From UBA920 sp964424635 (GTDB lineage: Bacteria > Patescibacteriota > Doudnabacteria > UBA920), in the NCBI GenBank assembly GCA_964424635.1, contig CAYRJC010000012.1, forward strand, positions 1 to 20,280: a stretch of 20,280 nucleotides of DNA, read 5' to 3'. The notes beneath the pieces were generated by a model that saw only the letters and a program-made list of their open reading frames with translations, ran no database searches and was not told the origin of the DNA. The position numbers were made by a program, and so were the translations under genes. Every line of letters begins with the position of its first letter. The first letter of the stretch is position 1. Below, one piece after another: positions 1 to 7,755 of this stretch.

Positions 1-186
1 TTCTTCTCGGCTACGCAGGATGTCCTGCCCTTCGTGGGCTCCATCCGGCAGGCCCCGAAGGTCGACAGCGACTATAACAAGGACCTTCAGCGCGAAGAGT
101 ATGTGACGACTTGTCGTTACGGCTACAAGCTCTTCCGCCCGGAGAACCTCGTGGTCATCCTGTCTGCCACCGATCAGGTCGCCTAA
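1..186 (+). CDS. Major capsid protein, C-terminal fragment
   Basis: An open frame enters from the left edge and gives 61 residues before a TAA. The tail end contains YGYKLFRPENLVVILS, a pattern I associate with the C-terminus of coat proteins in podoviruses of the T7 supergroup and P22-coat-like families. The protein would form the icosahedral shell. Position supports this: it lies directly upstream of a second virion-type gene and a strong terminator, then tail genes. The N-terminus and most of the fold are outside the window, so the capsid family cannot be fixed. Another late structural protein is possible but less likely. Confidence 0.7.
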   Translation, partial: FFSATQDVLPFVGSIRQAPKVDSDYNKDLQREEYVTTCRYGYKLFRPENLVVILSATDQVA

Positions 187-207
187 GGACCGGAATAGGA
201 GAATACT

Positions 208-720
208 ATGGGTACTTGGAAGAATAGTGATAACCTGTTTATCAAACTTGGTCTGTCGGAGGCTGCGTCCCTCGATACTACCAAGGGCGCGGCGGGTGAG
301 TATCGTACGGCAGGGGAGCTTCGGACTACCGAAGTCGTCCTCGACCTGACCGATCTCAACACCTCGACTGACATTATCATCAATGACGTGACGATCTTCC
401 CGAAGAACGCGCGTATTGAAGAGGTCGAAGTCGAGGTTGTGACGGCGGCTACGTCGGGTGGTGCGGCTACGCTGGATGTTGGTTTCATCCAGAATGCTGA
501 CCGTACGACTGACATTGACCAGAACGGTCTTGTCGCGGCTGCGGCGCTGGCTACGATTAACACTGCTGGTAAGCGTCTGAACCTCATTAACGGTTCGACT
601 GCTGCTGGTGCGTTGATCGGCACTACGACTACGCTTGCGGGTCTCTTCACGGCGAAGGCCGGTACGGCAGTCTTTACGGCCGGTGTCCTGCGTCTCCGTG
701 TTAAGTGGTTCGCAGTCTAA
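208..720 (+). CDS. Small virion-type protein next to capsid (possible head decoration)
   Basis: Encodes 170 residues rich in Thr, Ala, Gly and Val with alternating hydrophobic pattern, typical of all-beta virion proteins. The ATG follows AGGAG (197-201) at a spacing of 6, and the gene begins 21 bases after the capsid stop. It is the last gene before a strong terminator, so it is probably made at the same high level as capsid protein. That would suit a decoration, head-fibre base or cement protein, but this is inferred from position and composition only. No signal peptide, membrane segment or catalytic motif is visible. Coding is strongly GGT for Gly (13 of 16) and CGT for Arg, which I use as the reference codon style of the phage. 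Confidence 0.7.
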   Translation: MGTWKNSDNLFIKLGLSEAASLDTTKGAAGEYRTAGELRTTEVVLDLTDLNTSTDIIINDVTIFPKNARIEEVEVEVVTAATSGGAATLDVGFIQNADRTTDIDQNGLVAAAALATINTAGKRLNLINGSTAAGALIGTTTTLAGLFTAKAGTAVFTAGVLRLRVKWFAV

Positions 721-726
721 AACTGA

Positions 727-756
727 GGGGGGTCCTTCGGGGCCCCCTTCTTCCTT
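727..756 (+). terminator. Rho-independent terminator after capsid gene pair
   Basis: An 8-bp GC-rich stem (728-735 with 740-747, including one U-G pair) closes on the very stable UUCG tetraloop and is followed by a pyrimidine-rich TTCTTCCTT tract. It begins 7 bases after the stop of the preceding gene. The next gene has its own ribosome site just beyond it (GGAGG, 757-761), so transcription probably reads through partially. The T-tract is interrupted by C residues, which also fits partial termination. Confidence 0.85.
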
Positions 757-765
757 GGAGGTTCA

Positions 766-1371
766 ATGACTGTTGCACATAAAAATCTCACCGGTACGGA
801 CCTTCATATTATCAAAGGGGCCGATACGGCGACTGTCGGCAAGGTCCCGATTGCAAACGGCTCAGGCGATGCTCCTTTCGGGCTTCTGACACATACGAGT
901 TTACAGACTACAGGCAATCCTTTCGGTGCTCAGCTCTTTCATTGTGAGGAACGGCAGACTTCAGGCACGAATTCCGGCAGCACTGCGTCGAACGGCGCAT
1001 GGAATACTTCTCCGCTTAATACAGCCGCTACGGCCGAAATCACGAGCGGCAGTCTCGTCGGTAATAGAATGTCTCTCCCTGCTGGTACGTACTACATTGA
1101 AGCGTTTTGTCCCGCGTACGTCACTGGCAGTGCTTCTGCTCAAGCCCGTATTGCAAACAATGCCACCGGTACGACCCTACTGGCCGGAACAAATCTCCAC
1201 GCTAATAGCGGCACCGTGACGATCCTTTGTCGTGTGGCAGGTCGATTGACACTTGCTTCGACTACCGAAATCATCCTTCAAGTCTTTTCGAATAACTTTG
1301 TCTCTGCACCACTCGCTACGAGTGCCACGACTGAAGTCTACGGCTCTATTATGGTTTGGAAGGTTGCTTGA
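766..1371 (+). CDS. Phage fibre-like protein with C1q/TNF-like head
   Basis: Encodes 201 residues. The first 45 resemble a short N-terminal segment seen in many phage fibre or head-fibre proteins (HKNLTGTDLH, then GKVPIANG). From about residue 55 the pattern of short beta strands, with LPAGTYYIEA near the middle and EVYGSIMVWKVA at the end, looks like the trimeric C1q/TNF jelly-roll heads common on phage appendages. Likely role: a small virion appendage contacting the cell surface. GGAGG lies 4 bases before the ATG. It is the first gene after the capsid-proximal terminator and overlaps the next fibre gene by one base (TGATG). Whether it sits on head or tail cannot be told from sequence. Confidence 0.72.
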   Translation: MTVAHKNLTGTDLHIIKGADTATVGKVPIANGSGDAPFGLLTHTSLQTTGNPFGAQLFHCEERQTSGTNSGSTASNGAWNTSPLNTAATAEITSGSLVGNRMSLPAGTYYIEAFCPAYVTGSASAQARIANNATGTTLLAGTNLHANSGTVTILCRVAGRLTLASTTEIILQVFSNNFVSAPLATSATTEVYGSIMVWKVA

Positions 1372-2876
1372 TGGCTAAGCTGACCCTTAACGATCTCACT
1401 ACACTGACGAATGAAACGTCAGCAGTCAATACTCTCAACGGCAATAATACTGCTACTGAGAATGCTTTGGAGAACACGTTGTCTCGTGACGGCACTTCGC
1501 CGAATGAAATGAACGCGTCTCTCGACATGAACAGCAACCAAATTCTCAATTTGCCGAACCCGGCGACTGCGAATAGTCCGCTGCGTCTCCAAGACTTGTC
1601 TGACTTCCTCGGCACAGGCACGATTTCAACTCTACCCGCGGGTGGTTCGACAGGCGATCTGCTGGTCAAGGCGAGTGCCACTAACTACGATGCCGCGTGG
1701 GCTACGCTGATTAGCAAACTCACTGCTGGTACTAATATCTCGTTGACTGGGACTTCAGCAGTTACGATTGCGGTGATTAATGCGCCAGTCTTCTCTACGT
1801 CGGTAACTTCTCCGATTATTGCAGGCGGTTCTGCGGCTGGCTCAACACTGACTGTCGAGAGTACGTCCCACGCGACGCCTTCTGCCGACGTCCTGAATTT
1901 GTACGGTGCTACTGTCACTGTCGGCAATAAGATCAACGCTGCGACAACCATCAATTTAAACGGTGCTTCGGGTGGTGGCGTCACGGTTAACATCGGTGCG
2001 GCAGGGAATGGTGTTACTGCACTGAACGTCTACACGGCAGGTGGAAGCCGCCAGACTTGGGTTTCGGGTGGTGGAAATACTACTGTAACTTTTCCGGCAG
2101 CTACTGACACGCTTGTAGGTAAAGCTACTACCGATACGCTGACTAACAAGACGTTGACTTCACCTTCGATTTCCAATCCGACGATTACAGGCCATCCAGT
2201 CATAGAAGGTGTTACCAGCACTGGTGCCACAGGAACGGGGAAATTTGTTTTTGATACGTCCCCTACTTTAATTACTCCTGTGCTTGGCACTCCTACCAGC
2301 GGTGTTCTGACTAATTGTACAGGTTTGCCGCTCTCGACCGGGGTTACTGGAAATCTTTCGGTTAACAACCTGAACAGTGGAACCAGCGCATCATCTTCGA
2401 CGTTCTGGCGCGGAGATGGAACGTGGGCAGCACCAGCATCAACGGGCGCGGCGACTGCGAGCTTCTCAGCTCACAAGAACGGCGTTGACCAAACCGGCAT
2501 TTCTTCCGGCGTTGATACCAAAGTAACTTTTGGTACAGAGGTTTTCGATGTTGGCAGCTACTTCGATAGCGCCACTAACTCTCGATGGACCCCGCCCGCT
2601 GGCAAGGTGATGATTACGGCGCAGTTGTGGATCACCGGCACATTCACGGGGTCAACTGGTGCGACCAATCTCAACATCTACAAAAACGGTTCTATTTTCA
2701 GAGCCGGGTTCTTCTATACCGGCGGCACCAATGCCTCAGTTGCAACTTGCACGATCATCGATAACCCGAACGGTACTGATTACTACGAGGTGTATGTCAA
2801 CCAAACGACATCCTCCGGCACGGTAACGGTTAAGGGTGCCGCGACATGGACTTTCTTCATGGGGACAATACTCTAG
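1371..2876 (+). CDS. Tail fibre protein
   Basis: Encodes 501 residues. The ATG at 1371 overlaps the previous stop (TGATG); an in-frame TTG at 1356 would only add five residues. Residues 1-75 contain TALENTLSRDGTSP-like and LDMNSNQILNLPNP motifs and then LRLQDL, a virion-attachment module widespread in phage fibres. The middle is a repetitive Thr/Ser/Gly shaft with pieces such as LTNKTLTSPSISNPTITG and SGVLTNCTGLPLSTGVTG, common phage shaft repeats, ending in GDGTWAAP near residue 350. Residues from about 356 to the end look like a separate jelly-roll (C1q-like) head. It would serve in host recognition. Codon style changes near the start of the head domain towards that of the next gene, suggesting a module swap. 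Confidence 0.8.
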   Translation: MAKLTLNDLTTLTNETSAVNTLNGNNTATENALENTLSRDGTSPNEMNASLDMNSNQILNLPNPATANSPLRLQDLSDFLGTGTISTLPAGGSTGDLLVKASATNYDAAWATLISKLTAGTNISLTGTSAVTIAVINAPVFSTSVTSPIIAGGSAAGSTLTVESTSHATPSADVLNLYGATVTVGNKINAATTINLNGASGGGVTVNIGAAGNGVTALNVYTAGGSRQTWVSGGGNTTVTFPAATDTLVGKATTDTLTNKTLTSPSISNPTITGHPVIEGVTSTGATGTGKFVFDTSPTLITPVLGTPTSGVLTNCTGLPLSTGVTGNLSVNNLNSGTSASSSTFWRGDGTWAAPASTGAATASFSAHKNGVDQTGISSGVDTKVTFGTEVFDVGSYFDSATNSRWTPPAGKVMITAQLWITGTFTGSTGATNLNIYKNGSIFRAGFFYTGGTNASVATCTIIDNPNGTDYYEVYVNQTTSSGTVTVKGAATWTFFMGTIL

Positions 2877-3859
2877 TGGCAATTCAACGCTTCTCCGATA
2901 TTGGCATTACAGCAGGCGGCGATCCATTGACCAATGCCACGGCCCTGCGGGCTTGGGCCGGTGAAGGCAAGGCCATCATGATCGACGCCTCCACAGCGCC
3001 GTACGACTTCGCAACCGGCGGCGTTCCGATCAATCTGGCTTTCCCGAAGCTGACGATCATCGCGGAAGCGCCGAACCAAGCTACGCTGCGGCATGTCTCG
3101 GGCGGCGGCGTGTTTCTCAACTTCGATGGACACGCGACCTATCCGAACCGTGACGCGGTGAAGCGGCTATATTTCGGCGAGCCGGGTAATCCCATCATGG
3201 TTCGCGGGGCGGTCGGAGCCGGAACAACCGATCTCGTCAACATCGGCAAGCTATTCGATTGCCATTTTGAAATGCGCCTGAAGGACGCAGATGTTCTCTG
3301 CCGGGTGAACGGCTACGGCCAGCCGTCCGGCCCCATCGGCATGGTGGAATGCACGCTCAATATTACATCTGGCCCCGGTCAGGACGATGAACCGTCTGTT
3401 GTGGGCTCGCGCATCATCCTCGCGGCGACCTATTGCTACAGCGTCGGGATGCGGTTGCATATCGAAGGCAACGGATGGGTTGGCAATACGCCTGTGCCGA
3501 ACTCGCAATACGCCACGATCATCGACCAGTCGAACCGCAACCATATTAGGGCCGGTTCCTCACACGAAAGCAATCGAACCGGCGGCTTCTGGATCACCGC
3601 TGCCTGCGAAGACAACCAGATCGACGCGACTGATAACGAAGCTAACGGCGCTGGCTTCTACGATTGGGTGATCCGGGCCAAACGGACCAAGCTGACGAAT
3701 ATCGCGGGTAAGGTCGAACTGAACGGGTATAAGAACCTCTTCGACTGCTGCACGTTTGTCAACATGGTCGATAACAATCTCGGCCAGAACTATACAAATT
3801 ATTTCACAGCATGTACGTGGCTCGCAGGCGGGCCCAGCTCTTACGGGAAGGTGTGGTAA
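2876..3859 (+). CDS. Tailspike-like protein, probable parallel beta-helix
   Basis: Encodes 327 residues from a GTG whose first base is the last base of the preceding TAG; GGGGA (2861-2865) lies upstream. An in-frame ATG at 2846 would add ten residues inside the fibre gene and is less convincing. MAIQRFSDIGITAGGDP at the start and the repeated short strand-turn pattern (stretches around LTNIAGKVELNGY and CTFVNMVDNN near the end) resemble right-handed beta-helix tailspikes that bind or cut surface polysaccharide. No catalytic residues can be assigned. At least eight Cys are present, unusual for its neighbours. Codon use differs sharply: Gly is 25 GGC to 5 GGT and Arg is mostly CGG/CGC, suggesting recent acquisition. 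Its stop overlaps the next start (TAATG). Confidence 0.7.
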   Translation: MAIQRFSDIGITAGGDPLTNATALRAWAGEGKAIMIDASTAPYDFATGGVPINLAFPKLTIIAEAPNQATLRHVSGGGVFLNFDGHATYPNRDAVKRLYFGEPGNPIMVRGAVGAGTTDLVNIGKLFDCHFEMRLKDADVLCRVNGYGQPSGPIGMVECTLNITSGPGQDDEPSVVGSRIILAATYCYSVGMRLHIEGNGWVGNTPVPNSQYATIIDQSNRNHIRAGSSHESNRTGGFWITAACEDNQIDATDNEANGAGFYDWVIRAKRTKLTNIAGKVELNGYKNLFDCCTFVNMVDNNLGQNYTNYFTACTWLAGGPSSYGKVW

Positions 3860-4164
3860 TGGAAAAGATCAAGTTGATTTGGGAAAAGCTTAAACGAGAG
3901 TGGAAGACCTTCGCACTTCAGGTCGGTTTGTTCCTTGCAGCGTCGTGGGAGTTAGCTTCACAAATGGGCGCTGACCTTCCGAGCATGTTCAGCTTCCTTC
4001 CTGACGAATACAAAGCTTGGGCTCTTTTCGGTTTTGCTGCCGTTACATTGGCAGTTCGTAAATACACCCCAACTACGATTGTCGTTCAAGGCACTGAAGT
4101 GCCGTATCAAGCTCCCGAAGAGCCTAATCCTTCAGAGACACCCGCCGTAAAAGAAGACAAGTAA
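3859..4164 (+). CDS. Small membrane protein, putative holin
   Basis: Encodes 101 residues. A basic amphipathic N-terminus (residues 1-16) precedes two hydrophobic segments, about 17-35 and 53-66, and then a hydrophilic, Pro/Glu-rich tail ending in Lys. This size and layout suit class II-like phage holins, which permeabilise the inner membrane at lysis. The ATG overlaps the spike stop by one base and its stop overlaps the next start (TAATG), so it is made together with the next membrane protein. No endolysin is visible beside it. A non-lytic membrane role cannot be excluded. Confidence 0.55.
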   Translation: MEKIKLIWEKLKREWKTFALQVGLFLAASWELASQMGADLPSMFSFLPDEYKAWALFGFAAVTLAVRKYTPTTIVVQGTEVPYQAPEEPNPSETPAVKEDK

Positions 4165-4574
4165 TGTTCGGTTTTGATCTCGCAAGTATTGCACGAGGAC
4201 TAGGTGAGGGGCTCGTGGGGCCCCTCTTTTCTTGGCTGAACAAGAAGGAAGACGTCAACCTTGAGAAGTTCAAGGTCAACGGGCAAGTCGATGTCGCTGC
4301 GCTGACAGCCCATACTGAGGCTTTGAAGGTTCGCAGGGATGCCCTCCTAGAGGCAATGCGCTACCGAGGGATTAGGTTCTTCCAGTATGCATTTATGGCC
4401 CCGCTTGCCGTATGGTTCAATGCCTCGCTGGCCTACGCCGTTCTCCATCCTTATTGGGATGCTATCAAACGCCCTCTCGATCTCGGCAACATCGGCGAGA
4501 ATGTCTTGATGGCTGTCGTCGGATTGCTCTTCCTCGCGACTAAAATCGACGAGTACCGCAGGAATACGAAATGA
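4164..4574 (+). CDS. Membrane protein, putative second holin or lysis protein
   Basis: Encodes 136 residues: an amphipathic start (1-25), a charged helical middle (27-68) and two hydrophobic segments (about 72-95 and 112-127) before a basic tail. The arrangement recalls the 3TM holin family known from gene-transfer agents and phages, where a Lys/Arg-rich helix is followed by membrane segments with a conserved Pro and Trp (here P80 and W84). Adjacent to another small membrane protein, it may be a holin/antiholin partner. The gene overlaps the next by four bases (ATGA). A terminator-like hairpin lies inside its first 25 codons. Function is inferred from topology and context only. Confidence 0.5.
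   Translation: MFGFDLASIARGLGEGLVGPLFSWLNKKEDVNLEKFKVNGQVDVAALTAHTEALKVRRDALLEAMRYRGIRFFQYAFMAPLAVWFNASLAYAVLHPYWDAIKRPLDLGNIGENVLMAVVGLLFLATKIDEYRRNTK
4206..4230 (+). other. Terminator-like hairpin inside putative holin gene
   Basis: A perfect 7-bp inverted repeat, GAGGGGC (4206-4212) and GCCCCTC (4220-4226), with a 7-base loop is followed directly by TTTTCTT. It has the shape of an intrinsic terminator but lies within codons 15-21 of the gene. It may attenuate transcription or mask translation of the lysis gene, or may be a by-product of coding. Only one G of its neighbours is needed to restate the same amino acids, so chance is a real possibility. Confidence 0.35.
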
Positions 4575-5371
4575 AATATACGCTCCTCGACCTCTGCCAG
4601 AATATCCTGTCCTCGATGGATGGTGACGAAATCAATAGTATCAGCGATACTGTTGAAAGTCGTCAGGTCGTCGAGGTGATTAAGGCTACGTACTTCAATC
4701 TCGTTGCTCTTGCTGAACTCCCGCGTGACAACGATCTCTTCCAGTTAGTAGCTTCAGGCACAAGCGCGAAGCCTGTGACCATGACGTTACCGACGAACGC
4801 GCAGGCAGTCTTCTGGATCAAATACGATCATCAGACGTTAACCGATACCGCAGTGAACTTTCAAGAAGTCCACCCGCTGCCGTTTCCAGATTTCGTGGTC
4901 ATGGCGACGAACCTCGATCCGACGGATACCGCAGTAACTTCGTATTCATACGTCAATGGCTCATCTTCATGGACTCTGTACTGCCGGAATGATGTCCCGC
5001 CTCGGTATTACACGACGGCAAATGATGGTACTATCCTCTTCGATGCCTACGACAGCGCTGTCGATAGCACACTCCAAGCCAGCAAGACGATGGTCTACGG
5101 ACAGCTTGCGATGCCTTGGACGGAGAGCGACACCTTTACTCTACCTCTCGATGACAAACAATTTCAGCGCCTGCTGAATGAAGCGAAGGCGTTGGCGTAC
5201 GCGGAGATCAAACAGACCGCTCATGCCAAGGCTGAGAAGACTGCTCGTGATATTAAGATTGACCAACAGGCAAGTAAGACGAAGACCCCCCTTGTAAGTG
5301 ACTACGACAAAGTCCAGCTGCAAGGACGGGTTAATTACGGCCAGCTAAAACCAACAGGAAGATATAAATAA
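4571..5371 (+). CDS. Tail adaptor / head-to-tail connector-like protein
   Basis: Encodes 266 residues. The N-terminus (LLDLCQNILSSMDGDEIN, followed by TVESRQV) and the C-terminal helical stretch with FQRLLNEAKALAYAEIKQ match the pattern I know from podovirus adaptor proteins of the T7 gp11 (tail tubular protein A) type. These form the ring joining portal to nozzle. Between the two helical parts lies a beta-rich region (about 60-190). Start overlaps the preceding stop (ATGA). It is followed by a small gene and then the nozzle-like gene, the usual gp11-gp12 order. Assignment is by pattern and order, not alignment. Confidence 0.7.
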   Translation: MKYTLLDLCQNILSSMDGDEINSISDTVESRQVVEVIKATYFNLVALAELPRDNDLFQLVASGTSAKPVTMTLPTNAQAVFWIKYDHQTLTDTAVNFQEVHPLPFPDFVVMATNLDPTDTAVTSYSYVNGSSSWTLYCRNDVPPRYYTTANDGTILFDAYDSAVDSTLQASKTMVYGQLAMPWTESDTFTLPLDDKQFQRLLNEAKALAYAEIKQTAHAKAEKTARDIKIDQQASKTKTPLVSDYDKVQLQGRVNYGQLKPTGRYK

Positions 5372-5628
5372 TGTATACCTTGCAAGACCAACTAGGTGAC
5401 AAAGACTTGAGTAAGACCCGTGTCTTCGACTTGGAGAATGGAAATAAACTCATCGCCAAGCAGACGGACCCGTATGGCTTCTGGCGGTTGTCTCTCGAAA
5501 AGGGCACCCTGCCTCAGTGGCTCGATCAGTCGTTTAACGAATGGGGTCAGGTGCTGAAGGCAGTCGACCGATATGGTCGTGAACGCCAACTCGCTATCTC
5601 TGAAGTACGGAATAAGAAGGGAAGCTGA
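5371..5628 (+). CDS. Small conserved-type phage protein between adaptor and nozzle
   Basis: Encodes 85 residues, acidic/basic mixed and soluble, with no signal peptide or membrane segment. The ATG overlaps the adaptor stop (TAATG) with AGGAAG about ten bases upstream, and its stop overlaps the next start (TGATG). Features include an aromatic patch (DPYGFWRLSLEKG, residues 33-45) and a short basic C-terminus. Position between two tail genes suggests a tail-assembly or minor virion role. I do not recognise a family. Confidence 0.65.
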   Translation: MYTLQDQLGDKDLSKTRVFDLENGNKLIAKQTDPYGFWRLSLEKGTLPQWLDQSFNEWGQVLKAVDRYGRERQLAISEVRNKKGS

Positions 5629-7736
5629 TGCCTCGTAACGCGGCTGCAACTATCGAGAACAACTTTCTCAAGGGCCTCATCACTGAGGCGACCGGGTTGA
5701 ACTACCCGGAGAACTCCTGCGTGGAAACGTGGGATTGTGAGTTCGATTTTTACGGCCGCGTTTCTCGTCGTCTTGGTTTTGACCTCGAACTGAACGCGAG
5801 CAATCTCACTGTATCTGTCGCGAGCAAGGTCAAGAATAAATACCTCTGGAAGAATGCCACTGGCGACGGGACAATTTCCTTCGTGGTCGTCCAAATCGGT
5901 AGTACGTTGTACTTCTATGACGCCTCGAATGTAAACAGTCTCTCTGGCGGGTTGTCCGCTAATACCATTAACCTCGCGACGTACTCTGCGTCAGGTGCTC
6001 CCGCACCCGCTCAATATAACTGCCAGTTCGCTGACGGGCAAGGCAAATTGTTTGTCTTCCATCCGTATCTCGAACACATCTACATCACTTATAACTCCGG
6101 TGCGGGTACGTTTACAGCAACGCAGTATAATCTCATGATCCGGGACTTCGAGGGTGTCTCAGACGGTCTCGCTATTGATAACCGTCCTACGGCGAGTGTC
6201 GGTACTTTGACGGCAACACACAAATACAACCTCTTTAATCAAGGTTGGTGTAAGGCTGATCTGACGACCCCTGAACTGACTGCATGGGATACCGCTCGTG
6301 CGGACATGCCGTCGAACTGTGACGTCTGGTGGAATTTCAAGAATTCTTCTGATGCCTTCGACGCTACGACAATCGCCAACTCCGGTCGAGGCAATACACC
6401 TGCGCCTAAGGGCCATTTCGTTCTGAACTATTATAATCAGGATCGAGCAACTACTTCTGGTATCGCGACGGTTACTTCGACGACGTCGGGAACGGCTCGC
6501 GCTACTACCGGTGCATTCTACGCAGGCCGGGTGTTCTACGCGGGTGTAAGCGCGACCGGCTATGAGAGTAAAATTCTCTTCACGCAGATCATCGAGCGTC
6601 CTACTCAAGTCGGGTCTTGCTATCAAGTAAACGATCCGACGTCTGAGGACTTGTTCGATCTGCTTCCTGCTGATGGTGGAGTAATCTCACTCCCGGAGGC
6701 AGGAACGATCTACAAACTTTTTCCAGTCGCAGCAGGGCTTCTTGTCTTCGCATACCGAGGTGTCTGGCTGATTACTGGCTCGCAGGGTATCGGGTTCACG
6801 GCTACTGACTTCACTGTCAACCCGCTGAGCAATATCCGGACTGTCTCAGCGACGTCCTTCGTGAATGTCAATGGTGTGCCGATGTGGTGGAATACCGACG
6901 GCATCTTTACCGTCCAAGGCAACCCGTTGCAGGTCCAGAGTATCTCGATTTCGACGATCCAGACCTTCTTCAACGACATCCCGAATAGCGCGAAGCTTAC
7001 TGCAAAGGGGTACTTCAACCCACTGGAACAAACTGTATCGTGGTTGTTTACGACGACCAGTCCCGGTACAGTCGATGAGCAGAATGCGTACAACGCCATC
7101 CTGAATTTTAACGTCTTGACGGCGGCTTTCTATCCTTGGACTATTGGTTCAGGAGCCACTGTTCACGATATCATCGTCGTCGATGGTGTAGGTGGCACGA
7201 TTAACGAAACACTCGTCGTGGATGACACCGCTGTTCAAGTCGTGGATGACGCCGGGAATAACGTCGTTGCGTATCTCTTGACGAACACGAGCATCACCCC
7301 GAAGACTAAATACCTCGTCTCGTATAATAACGGTTCAGATCGAGTGACGTGGGCGGAAGCCGGTGATCTCGATTACGTCGATTGGACTACTGTACTTGGT
7401 ACTGGTGTTAATTATACGAGCTACTTCATTACCGGGTATAAACTCCGGGGTGCGGCCCTGACGAAATTCCAACCTCTGTACACCCGTGTCTACCACGAAG
7501 GCGTTGGAAAGTTCTACATGCGTGGGGTGTGGGATTACGCCGAAAGCACTAGCACTGGGCGTTATACCGTGAACCAACTTTGCTCTTTTACGGATGCGAA
7601 CTACTCCAACGCCTACCGCCGATTGAAGATCAGGGGGCAGGGCGTCTCACTACAATACTTCATCCAAAGCTATCCCGGTGCACCGTTTACGGTTTCTGGT
7701 TGGGCTGCATTGGATATGGGAAATCAACTTCCATGA
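5628..7736 (+). CDS. Tail nozzle-like protein (tail tubular protein B type)
   Basis: Encodes 702 residues. The start contains NFLKGLITEATGLNYPENSC and then GRVSRRLGFDLE (residues 11-54), a signature seen in large tail proteins of podoviruses related to T7 gp12 and to P22-type stabilisation proteins. The body is beta-rich and suits a propeller-like fold. The C-terminus has the pattern YRRLKIRGQGVSLQ followed by FTVSGWAAL, also typical of these proteins. It would form the distal tail tube through which DNA leaves. It follows the adaptor and precedes the GNAT and internal virion genes, matching the T7 order 11-12-13-14. No domain shows enzymatic motifs. Confidence 0.75.
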   Translation: MPRNAAATIENNFLKGLITEATGLNYPENSCVETWDCEFDFYGRVSRRLGFDLELNASNLTVSVASKVKNKYLWKNATGDGTISFVVVQIGSTLYFYDASNVNSLSGGLSANTINLATYSASGAPAPAQYNCQFADGQGKLFVFHPYLEHIYITYNSGAGTFTATQYNLMIRDFEGVSDGLAIDNRPTASVGTLTATHKYNLFNQGWCKADLTTPELTAWDTARADMPSNCDVWWNFKNSSDAFDATTIANSGRGNTPAPKGHFVLNYYNQDRATTSGIATVTSTTSGTARATTGAFYAGRVFYAGVSATGYESKILFTQIIERPTQVGSCYQVNDPTSEDLFDLLPADGGVISLPEAGTIYKLFPVAAGLLVFAYRGVWLITGSQGIGFTATDFTVNPLSNIRTVSATSFVNVNGVPMWWNTDGIFTVQGNPLQVQSISISTIQTFFNDIPNSAKLTAKGYFNPLEQTVSWLFTTTSPGTVDEQNAYNAILNFNVLTAAFYPWTIGSGATVHDIIVVDGVGGTINETLVVDDTAVQVVDDAGNNVVAYLLTNTSITPKTKYLVSYNNGSDRVTWAEAGDLDYVDWTTVLGTGVNYTSYFITGYKLRGAALTKFQPLYTRVYHEGVGKFYMRGVWDYAESTSTGRYTVNQLCSFTDANYSNAYRRLKIRGQGVSLQYFIQSYPGAPFTVSGWAALDMGNQLP

Positions 7737-7755
7737 AGTTACCAAAGGTAACGCG

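Noticed and set aside
926..1219. Plus-strand open frame of 97 codons inside the 201-residue fibre gene
   Set aside because: Internal out-of-frame shadow without a ribosome site; the enclosing frame has a clear family pattern.
2846..2878. ATG 2846 as start of the tailspike
   Set aside because: It would overlap the fibre gene by 31 bases and add ten residues unlike a spike start; the GTG at 2876 gives MAIQRFSD and fits the one-base overlap rule of the operon.
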